DNA of 64,000 nucleotides from Aquabacterium sp029268225 (GTDB taxonomy: Bacteria > Pseudomonadota > Gammaproteobacteria > Burkholderiales > Burkholderiaceae_C), in contig NZ_JBBEYB010000008.1 of the NCBI RefSeq assembly GCF_037482285.1, positions 1 to 64,000 of the forward strand, read 5' to 3'. This document shows, in pieces, positions 8,794 to 15,627 of the stretch. The notes beneath the pieces are model-generated. The model was not told the DNA's origin and made no database searches. It saw nothing but the letters and a program-made list of their open reading frames with translations. The position numbers and the translations under genes are program-made. The first letter of the stretch is position 1. Each line of letters starts with the position of its first letter.

Positions 8794-8840
8794 CATCGTT
8801 GAGTATCAGGACCTGCCTGAAACCCCTTGTTTCGCGGGGA

Positions 8841-9053
8841 TCAACCCAGGCTGCGAATGTTCGATGCCTGCGGGCCTTTTTGCCCTTGGGTCACTTCAAA
8901 CTCGACCCGCTGGTTTTCGTTGAGGGTCTTGAAGCCGCCACCCTGGATTTCTTTGAAGTGGGCAAAGAGATCCTTGCTGCCGTCATCGGGGGCGATGAAG
9001 CCGAAGCCCTTGCCTTCGTTGAACCACTTCACGGTACCGGTTTGAGTCGTCAT
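8841..9053 (-). CDS. Cold-shock domain protein (CspA family)
   Basis: A 70-residue single OB-fold RNA/DNA-binding protein. RNP1 (KGFGFIAP) and RNP2 (DLFAHF) are intact, and the start TGTVKWFNEGKGFGFI and the GPQASNI end are standard for the family, as is the length. AAGGA lies 9 bases before the ATG. The long upstream stretch without genes fits the long structured leader often found on csp messages. It may act as an RNA chaperone at low temperature or in stationary phase; which paralogue this is cannot be judged. Confidence 0.96.
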   Translation of the reverse strand: MTTQTGTVKWFNEGKGFGFIAPDDGSKDLFAHFKEIQGGGFKTLNENQRVEFEVTQGQKGPQASNIRSLG

Positions 9054-9515
9054 GTTGAATTTTCCTTTTGAGTTGCCGAGCGCGAGATTGCGCCCAGCGA
9101 AGAAACGCCAAGAAAATCTTCAAGGGGGGTTCGACTCTGGGGCCGGTAGAACACCGGCACGAGCGGAAAGACCTAAGAGCGGACGGTCTTGTGCAAATCA
9201 GCAAACACATCGTACCCCCAAACGCCGTGCGCGTGCATCGATATTTCTGACCGAGTTCCTCCGCAGCACTTGACGTGATGCACGCGATCGCGATCCGAGG
9301 GCCATGCATCAGGCATCTTCGTGGACAGTGTTGCCACCTATCCGGGGCACAGAAGCCTCATCCCGTGAGGTGACAGCAAGCGAATGACCGATCAGGATCG
9401 CAGAGGCGTCTGCGCGCTTGTCAAACGACGCTGAAACCGCGGCACCTGACGATGAAGAATGTGATGGGTTAGCGTGGGCTGGTCTCACTATTTGATCGGC
9501 GTCACCCGCCCCCGG
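9054..9515. other. 462-base gap: csp leader/promoter and RIO kinase upstream region
   Basis: No convincing gene is seen here. Reading on the minus strand, the part next to csp has the ribosome site AAAAGGA and a small hairpin (CCGGT-gttct-ACCGG near 9145-9160), and probably holds the csp promoter and leader. A 10-base palindrome CGCGATCGCG lies near 9285. In the plus direction the last 40 bases could be read in frame from a GTG at 9474 into the RIO kinase, but the family normally starts at 9516. Confidence 0.5.
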
Positions 9516-10358
9516 ATGAAAACACCTCCCAGACTGCAGTCCCTTGTTGAAGAAGGTTTGATCGACACGGTCGTGCGTCAACTCATGAGCGGCAAGGAGG
9601 CCATGGTCTACGTGGTCCGGCGTGGGGACGAAACCCTGTGCGCCAAGATCTACAAAGAGGCGACGAACCGCAGCTTCCGGCAGGCGGTCGATTACACCGA
9701 GAACCGCAAGACCAAGAACACGCGTCAAGCCCTTGCGATGGCCAAAGGCACGCGTTTTGGGCGGCAGGCGCAGGAAGCGGCGTGGCAGAGCGCCGAGGTT
9801 GACGCCCTCTATCGCCTGGCCGCAGCGGGTGTGCGTGTGCCGCAGCCCTACAATTTCCTGGATGGTGTGTTGCTGATGGAGATGGTGGCCAACGCCGAAG
9901 GCGATGCGGCCCCGCGGCTCAACGATGTGTGCTTCACGGCGGAGGAAGCGCGTGACCACCATGTGACCTTGTTGACCGAAGTGGTTCGCATGCTGTGTGC
10001 CGGTGTGGTGCACGGCGACCTCTCAGAGTTCAACATCCTGCTGGCGCCAGATGGCCCGGTCATCATTGACCTGCCGCAGGCTGTGGATGCCGCCGGCAAC
10101 AACCACGCCAAGCGCATGTTGCTGCGCGACGTGGGGAACCTGCGCGACTTTTTCGGTGGTTTCGCCCCGGAACTGCTGTCCACGGACTACGGCCCCGAGA
10201 TCTGGGCGCTGTATGAGCAAGGGCTCTTGACCCCTGAAACCCCTCTGACGGGCCAGTTCAAGCAAGCGACCGGGCCGGTGGACCTGGGAGGTGTGATTCG
10301 CGAGATTGACGACGCCCGGGACGAAGAGGCCATGCGGCGCATGCGGATGCAGCCGTAA
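9516..10358 (+). CDS. RIO-type serine/threonine protein kinase
   Basis: A 280-residue atypical kinase. The start MKTPPRLQSLVEEGLID is typical of bacterial RIO1-like proteins. SGKEAMVYVVRRGDETLCAKIYK provides the nucleotide-binding strand pair and catalytic lysine. HGDLSEFNILL is the catalytic loop (Asp and Asn), and VIIDLPQAVD the metal-binding loop, where RIO kinases have IDFPQ. The protein ends with a short helix (DDARDEEAMRRMRMQP). In archaea and eukaryotes RIO kinases act in small-subunit ribosome maturation; the bacterial role is not established. It stands alone, divergent from csp. A GTG at 9474 would add 14 residues unlike the family. Confidence 0.88.
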   Translation: MKTPPRLQSLVEEGLIDTVVRQLMSGKEAMVYVVRRGDETLCAKIYKEATNRSFRQAVDYTENRKTKNTRQALAMAKGTRFGRQAQEAAWQSAEVDALYRLAAAGVRVPQPYNFLDGVLLMEMVANAEGDAAPRLNDVCFTAEEARDHHVTLLTEVVRMLCAGVVHGDLSEFNILLAPDGPVIIDLPQAVDAAGNNHAKRMLLRDVGNLRDFFGGFAPELLSTDYGPEIWALYEQGLLTPETPLTGQFKQATGPVDLGGVIREIDDARDEEAMRRMRMQP

Positions 10359-10565
10359 AGCGGACCAGTCGCGCAGACGCTCCCAGCCTCATTGCTGTGC
10401 TGCCGGTGCCGTGAGACAGAGCAATACCGTCGCGGCCATGCGTCGAAATCACGATCTTGCAACCTTGCGTTAATTAGACGATCAGTCCCACAGTGGCGGC
10501 GACGTCTCCACTTTATGGGTGACATCCGCCACACCGATGCCAGACAGGGTGTCCCCTCGAATTCA

Positions 10566-11846
10566 TCACGTGACTCGGCTGACCTCGTAGGTAATGCCCA
10601 GGCCAGGACCTGTCCGCCCCCCACGCTGTGAGTTGAAGTAGAGGCGCTGGCCATCGGGCGAGAAAGCCGGACCGGTGATTTCGGATCCATCTTGCCCAAG
10701 TACCCGCAGCAGTACCCTCACGCGCCGATCGGGGCTGATCACACACAGCTCCATGTTCCCACCGTCCTCTGCCACCAAGACGTCGCCAGCTTGACTGACG
10801 GTCAGGTTGTCTACGCCTGATAGCACTTGATCCTCTGGGCCAGTCAGGGCAAAGTCGTAAAGGGTTTGCAGCGTGTAGGCTTGTGTGTCGTATACCCAGA
10901 TCCTGTTGTCAGTCTTTGTCGAGAAATACACCAGGCCTTGGAAGTACCACAGCCCTTCACCACCCTTGAAGGGCGTGCCCGGAGCGCGTGTGCCCAGTTG
11001 ACTGCGCACGGCGGCTTGTGGCGAGGCAGGCTGAACCACGTCTACCCATCTCACGCGCTGCGCCTTCGCAACATCCAGGCGTCCATCCGGCCCTTCGGAC
11101 GCAGCCAGTCCCTCAACCTGCAGCACCTGCAAGGTGCCATCTCGCAAGGTCGGCCTGCGTGCGCCGGAAGGCCAATCACGCGGGGCGCAGACAAACCGGT
11201 ACAGGCGACCATCCGGCTCGTCCTCTGTCAGGTAGAGCATCTTATGCACAGGGTCTACCGCCACGGCTTCATGCTTGAAGCACCCCAGCGCAGGGCGCAC
11301 CACGGCATCCTCGGGGCGTCCCAAGGGCTGGCACTCCCAGACCCGCCCCTGCGGGAACTCCTCAGCAGACAGCCAGGTGCCCCACGGGGTGGGGCCGCCG
11401 GCGCAGTTGAGGGTGGTACCGGACAGAATGGGGTAGGCCTGAACCACCCTTCCCCGGGCATCAAAGCGCAGCGCGCCCACACCGCCTCGGCCCGAGGCCA
11501 CCTCGCTGTTGTTGGCATACACCCAACCGCCGTCTCGGGTGGCAAACGTCGCCCCACCGTCAGGAAAGGTGTGCCACACGTAGGGCATGGTGGCAACGGG
11601 ACGCTCACCTGAGACGGCCACCACGCGGGCAGTGAAGCCGGCAGGCAGACACAGACCATGCGCGTTGGGCGCCTGCAAAGGCCCAAAATGTGAGAACGGA
11701 CTGGGAGAGGTCTTTGCCCGCGCTGTGGCGGGGAGCAGCCAAGGCACTGCGCAGGCACTGGCTGTGGTCCAGAAAAGCTGGCGCAGGTGCTCGCGCCGTG
11801 AATGCTCCGGCTCATCCATGGCCACGGTGTCATCTGATGGGTTCAT
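10566..11846 (-). CDS. PhoX-like (DUF839) secreted phosphatase
   Basis: A 426-residue protein with a twin-arginine-type start (SRREHLRQLFWTTASACAVPW ... ARA) and a beta-propeller body typical of PhoX/DUF839: PYVWHTFPDGGATF, GGWVYANNSEV, NCAGGPTPWGTWLSAEE, CFKHEAVAVDP, YLTEDEPDGRLYRF, FKGGEGLWYFQGLVYFSTKTDNRIWVYD, DNLTVSQAGDVLVAEDGGN and GPAFSPDGQRLYFNSQ. The acidic and Thr-Glu residues that bind Ca/Fe in PhoX are visible (LTEDE, EE in LSAEEF). It is the last gene of the phytate operon, 50 bases after exbD, and would release phosphate from organic esters in the periplasm or outside. Catalytic activity is inferred from family and setting. Confidence 0.85.
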   Translation of the reverse strand: MNPSDDTVAMDEPEHSRREHLRQLFWTTASACAVPWLLPATARAKTSPSPFSHFGPLQAPNAHGLCLPAGFTARVVAVSGERPVATMPYVWHTFPDGGATFATRDGGWVYANNSEVASGRGGVGALRFDARGRVVQAYPILSGTTLNCAGGPTPWGTWLSAEEFPQGRVWECQPLGRPEDAVVRPALGCFKHEAVAVDPVHKMLYLTEDEPDGRLYRFVCAPRDWPSGARRPTLRDGTLQVLQVEGLAASEGPDGRLDVAKAQRVRWVDVVQPASPQAAVRSQLGTRAPGTPFKGGEGLWYFQGLVYFSTKTDNRIWVYDTQAYTLQTLYDFALTGPEDQVLSGVDNLTVSQAGDVLVAEDGGNMELCVISPDRRVRVLLRVLGQDGSEITGPAFSPDGQRLYFNSQRGGRTGPGLGITYEVSRVT

Positions 11847-11896
11847 GTCTTCTTGCTCCGGGAACGACAGTGGGGACGCAATGGTTGAGTCCCTCG

Positions 11897-12316
11897 TTAA
11901 GGCGCATCGGGTGTGCTGACGAAGGCCACGCGGTGCAGTCCGGCACGGTTAGCATCGGCCAGCACCGTGGCCACGGTGCCATAAGACACCGCGCGATCGG
12001 CCTGCACGCGCAGCTCGGTGTCGGGCTGTTGTGCCGCGATGGTCTGCATGCGGGCTTGCCAGTGCTCACGCGACAGGGCCTCTCCTTGCCAGTACACCCG
12101 GGCTTCAGCGGTGATGGATACGCTGACGTGCGGGGTCTCGGTGCGTGTGGGGCTCGCGCTGGCCTGCGGCAACTGCAGCGGAACGGAATGCGTGAGCATG
12201 GGCGCCGCAACGATGAAAATCACCAGCAGCACCAGCATCACGTCGATGAGGGGCACCATGTTGATCTCGGCCGAAGGGGCACCGGTCGAGGAGCGGTCAA
12301 AGCTGCCAAAGGCCAT
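11897..12316 (-). CDS. exbD: ExbD/TolR-family proton-channel subunit
   Basis: A 139-residue inner-membrane protein with a short cytoplasmic N-terminus (SAEINMVPLIDVMLVLLVIFIVAAP). The Asp of PLIDVMLVLL is the proton-carrying residue conserved in ExbD/TolR. The periplasmic domain ends VATVLADANRAGLHRVAFV, as usual. With ExbB and TonB encoded just upstream it powers the TonB-dependent receptor of the same operon. It begins 18 bases after exbB. Confidence 0.92.
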   Translation of the reverse strand: MAFGSFDRSSTGAPSAEINMVPLIDVMLVLLVIFIVAAPMLTHSVPLQLPQASASPTRTETPHVSVSITAEARVYWQGEALSREHWQARMQTIAAQQPDTELRVQADRAVSYGTVATVLADANRAGLHRVAFVSTPDAP

Positions 12317-12334
12317 GAAGGTCTCCCTGCTTGC

Positions 12335-13033
12335 TCAGGTGCGACGGGCCAGCGCCTGCCCGGTCGACAAGAATGTGAACAACTCGAAAGCAAAGGCGTC
12401 GAGCCGGGCGGAGAGCTGTCGATTGCCTCGGCTCAGGGCGTTGTAGCCCACCACCGCCGGGATGGCGACCGCCAGGCCCACCCCGGTCATGATGAGGGCC
12501 TCGCCCACCGGGCCAGCCACCTGGTCCAGTGACCCGGAGCCCGACATCCCAATGGCCGCCAGCGCGTGATAGACGCCCCAGACCGTGCCAAACAGTCCGA
12601 CAAAGGGAGCAGTGGAGGCCACGGTGGCCAGCAAGGTCAGCCCGCTTTCCTGGCGAGCAGCAACCTCATCGAGGGTTTTGCGCAAGGTACGGGTGAGGTA
12701 CTCCTGTGGCGTGCCGGCCAATGCCAGGCTGTCGGCGCTCCATCGTGCATGGTGTGCCTGTGCTTGCAAGGCCTGCCAACTCAGTTCGCCAAAGGGGTCA
12801 CGCACGCCTTGCTCCTGCAGGTGGACATGCACATCCCCGATGGAGGGTGCGCGCCAAAAGTGGGACAGGAAGGTGCGGCTTTGGCGACCCTGTTGCCAGA
12901 AGCGCCAGGCCTTGCAGAGCAGCACTGTCCAGGACAGGACGGACATGCCGATCAGCGTGAGAAAGAGTGCCAGGCCGACGGCATCGGTCTGGTCGATGAA
13001 ATGGGCCAAGCCCAAGGATGTTTCAGCACTCAT
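12335..13033 (-). CDS. exbB: ExbB/TolQ-family proton-channel subunit
   Basis: A 232-residue protein with three predicted membrane helices: VGLALFLTLIGMSVLSWTVLL, then the diagnostic pair ATVASTAPFVGLFGTVWGVYHAL and GEALIMTGVGLAVAIPAVVGYN. The A..APF.GL.GTV.G motif is the ExbB/TolQ/MotA signature. Its ATG overlaps the tonB stop (ATGA). It forms the energy-transducing channel with ExbD for the receptor at the head of the operon. Confidence 0.93.
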   Translation of the reverse strand: MSAETSLGLAHFIDQTDAVGLALFLTLIGMSVLSWTVLLCKAWRFWQQGRQSRTFLSHFWRAPSIGDVHVHLQEQGVRDPFGELSWQALQAQAHHARWSADSLALAGTPQEYLTRTLRKTLDEVAARQESGLTLLATVASTAPFVGLFGTVWGVYHALAAIGMSGSGSLDQVAGPVGEALIMTGVGLAVAIPAVVGYNALSRGNRQLSARLDAFAFELFTFLSTGQALARRT

Positions 13034-13722
13034 GAAGCAGATTCCAGATGAAAGGCAATCGGCGTTTGGACCCAGACCGCCTGGGCCACGCCGTTCTCTG
13101 CGTAAGGTTTGAAGATCGCGGCCTTCATGGCCTCGACAGCAGCGTGGTCCAGCGCATCAAAGCCGCTGGAGCGCACAACCAGCACCTGAGCCGCCCGGCC
13201 CTCCGCGCTGATCAGCACCTTGAGCCAGACCTCGCCGGTCTCTCCCAAGCGTTGGGAGCGGCGCGGATAGACCGGCGTAGGGGGGCGTTGGTACTGCACA
13301 TCGGTGATGGCAACCGTGCGAGGTGCGCTTGCTACGGTCGGGGTTGCATGCGGTGTCGGCTGCGCCTCGCCCGTCGCAGCAGGTTGATGCGACGGTGCCA
13401 TCGCCGGCCCCGGCAAGGTACCTGCCGGCGTCTGGGCAGCCACGGACTGGCTTGTGTCTGCCGACGGCTGCACCGATTGGGGCGCCTGGACGGACGCCGT
13501 CGGGCGAGGTGCCGGGATGTGATCCGGTGTTACTGCAGTCTGGTCCGTCGCCGGCAAGGTCGTCGGGGAATGCGTAGACTGAACCAGCGACATCTCGAAG
13601 CGGGTGACCATGTCTGCCACGGTCACCTCGGATGGCGCAGGTGCCGGGGCACGCAGCACCGCCAACAGCAAGACGCCGTGACTCAGCAGCACCGCCCCGC
13701 CAAGAAGGAAAGGCACACGCAT
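13030..13722 (-). CDS. tonB: TonB energy-transducing protein
   Basis: A 230-residue protein with an N-terminal signal-anchor (FLLGGAVLLSHGVLLLAVL), a long linker rich in Pro, Ala, Thr and Gln (residues 25-140) and a TonB C-terminal domain: QRPPTPVYPRRSQRLGETGE (the 'YP..A...G..G' motif with R in place of A), VWLKVLISAEGRAAQVLVV, SSGFDALDHAAVEAMKAAIF. The usual His in the anchor helix (SHGVLLL) is present. The gene lies 3 bases after the phytase gene, so the phytate receptor brings its own TonB-ExbB-ExbD complex. Confidence 0.92.
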   Translation of the reverse strand: MRVPFLLGGAVLLSHGVLLLAVLRAPAPAPSEVTVADMVTRFEMSLVQSTHSPTTLPATDQTAVTPDHIPAPRPTASVQAPQSVQPSADTSQSVAAQTPAGTLPGPAMAPSHQPAATGEAQPTPHATPTVASAPRTVAITDVQYQRPPTPVYPRRSQRLGETGEVWLKVLISAEGRAAQVLVVRSSGFDALDHAAVEAMKAAIFKPYAENGVAQAVWVQTPIAFHLESAS

Positions 13723-13725
13723 GGC

Positions 13726-15609
13726 TCACTCAGGCAGGCCCAGGGCTCGTGCCATGTCGGACCACGGAATGAGTTTGAAGTTCTGCGTGCCGTCGGGCAG
13801 ACGCTTGTAGCCGTCCTGCACCACCACAGCCCCTTTCTGAAAGGCGCCCCCCAAGGACGAGGACGTGACTTCCAGGCCATCGGTTTCAGACACCCCGTCG
13901 ATGCCCTGTGCGGTGTTGATGCCCACGCGCACCTTGCCCACCCAGCGATAGGGGGGCTGAGCCTCATACACGGCAAAGCTGTGATCCCCCTGGCTGGAGA
14001 CCAGCAGGTAGCTTTGACGCGTGCCGTGGTACAGGGCCAGTCCTTCGACATCGGCCTTCAGGTGCTCGCCGACCTGTGCCATCAGCGTCGGCTTTGCCGC
14101 CTCGTGCGCATGGGCTGAGACCGTCCACACACCACGGTCCTCTTCACCGAGGAAAACGCGAGCGCGTCGGTCATCCACCACACAGCCCTCGGGCTGTGAC
14201 CCGACTGCAAACTCACGCAACAGCTGTCCCTTCAGGACACCTTGCGGCGCTGACAAGGCAAACTGACGGAAGCGCCCGTCCTTGTCGTTGACGAAGACCT
14301 GCACGCCCCCCTGGATCGGCCGGTAAAGGCAAAGGCCATAGACCTCATTGAGGCCACTGGGGATGCGGCCCCATTCGGCCAAGGTGCCCGTGAGGTCGAT
14401 CTGCCAGACCGTGAGGGTGTTGTCGCTGCGATTGGAGGCGACGGCGATGTCCCAGACCGCGCCATCCATCTGCACCGCTTGCCGCACATCGACGTTGTTG
14501 ACGCGACCGACGGGCAAGCGCTGTCGCAGGCGACCGTCCAGGTCGTAGACCTCCAGGCCCTGCTTCTTGTTGGTGCCCAGCACGCGCGATGCGGCCGGTT
14601 GCTCGGGGTGCACCCACACGGCGGGATCATCGGCGGCGTCCCCACGAGAGGCCACCGCCTCGGTTTGTGCCACCGCCAGCACAAACGGGACGGTCTGGCG
14701 TTGCACGGGTGCACCAACAGGTCGCGTCATCGGGCGAGCCGACCACCGCTGGGTGTCAGCGTCACGCCACCACACGCGTGTGGCGCGGCCTGATGTCTCA
14801 CTGGCGAGTGCATCGGCGGCGCGCGGCAAAGTCAGCGGCTTAGACGCCTGCCAGGCACCGTGACGCTGCTGCGTCCAGACCAGCGCCCGGCGTCCGCCCC
14901 CGGAAAGCACCGACACCCAGAATGGGCCCGCCGTCAGGCCCTCCGCATCGTCGGGCAGCGGCCCTTGCGGGGCAGCGCGTGCCACCAGGCTGCGCGCCAT
15001 GGGCGCATCCTGCGTGAAGCCGTATGCCCACAGCCCCACCTCTGGCTCCAACAGGAACATCGTGGCCGATGCATCATCCACCACACAGCGTTCTGCGCCG
15101 GGTGGCATGGTCAGGCGGCGCAGCAGCTGTGCCTGGCCCTGGTGCAGCACCCACTGCTGAGCCTGTCCTTCTTGCCCCAGCACCACGGCATGCACCAAGC
15201 CCTGGGCATCCTGATGCAAGCAGGCCGACTCGGGCATGAGCGAGTCGGTGTCAAGCGACTGCTGGCGAGTCAGGGTGCCGCGCTGCAGGTCCACAGCAAT
15301 GGGGACCACATCGCGGGTGTCGCGGTCGGTGACCACCGCCAGTGCGACTTGGCCCCGGGCGCGCACGTCCAGCCCTTCAGCCCGCAGGGCCAGGTGGCCT
15401 AGCGTCTGGCCATTGGCAGACAGCAAACTGACACTGTCGTCCTGAACAACCAGCCAATGACCTGTCGGCAAGGCTCGCAGCTCTTGCGCCTGGAGACGGC
15501 CCATCACAGAGGACGCCGTGGGCGCTGCGGATTGCGCCATCAGGGGGGCCAAGCACAGCACCGTGGCTGCCAGCCACTGCAGCGGCGAGGGGATCAATGA
15601 TTGCAACAT
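13726..15609 (-). CDS. Beta-propeller phytase with degenerate N-terminal tandem domain
   Basis: A 627-residue exported 3-phytase-type enzyme that removes phosphate from phytate in the periplasm. A signal peptide ends near LMAQSAA. The C-terminal domain (about 315-627) has the classical landmarks: GDAADDPAVWVHP (327-335), GTNKKQGLEVYDLDG (345-359), NEVYGLCLY, GSQPEGCVVDDRRARVFLGE (470-489) and ADVEGLALY (519-527), which hold Ca-binding acidic residues. The N-terminal domain (about 35-310) echoes the same pattern at ERCVVDDASATMFLLEPE (173-190) and DDAEGLTAG (221-228) but lacks the DDPA and NKK motifs, so it is a decayed copy as in dual-domain phytases. It lies between the receptor (17-base gap) and tonB (3-base gap). 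Confidence 0.93.
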   Translation of the reverse strand: MLQSLIPSPLQWLAATVLCLAPLMAQSAAPTASSVMGRLQAQELRALPTGHWLVVQDDSVSLLSANGQTLGHLALRAEGLDVRARGQVALAVVTDRDTRDVVPIAVDLQRGTLTRQQSLDTDSLMPESACLHQDAQGLVHAVVLGQEGQAQQWVLHQGQAQLLRRLTMPPGAERCVVDDASATMFLLEPEVGLWAYGFTQDAPMARSLVARAAPQGPLPDDAEGLTAGPFWVSVLSGGGRRALVWTQQRHGAWQASKPLTLPRAADALASETSGRATRVWWRDADTQRWSARPMTRPVGAPVQRQTVPFVLAVAQTEAVASRGDAADDPAVWVHPEQPAASRVLGTNKKQGLEVYDLDGRLRQRLPVGRVNNVDVRQAVQMDGAVWDIAVASNRSDNTLTVWQIDLTGTLAEWGRIPSGLNEVYGLCLYRPIQGGVQVFVNDKDGRFRQFALSAPQGVLKGQLLREFAVGSQPEGCVVDDRRARVFLGEEDRGVWTVSAHAHEAAKPTLMAQVGEHLKADVEGLALYHGTRQSYLLVSSQGDHSFAVYEAQPPYRWVGKVRVGINTAQGIDGVSETDGLEVTSSSLGGAFQKGAVVVQDGYKRLPDGTQNFKLIPWSDMARALGLPE

Positions 15610-15627
15610 GAGAGCGACTTCTCCAGA

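Noticed and set aside
10360..10565. Terminator after the PhoX-like gene
   Set aside because: The only stem found (GTGGCGG/CCGCCAC, loop over 20 bases) has no T-run; I could not support an intrinsic terminator.
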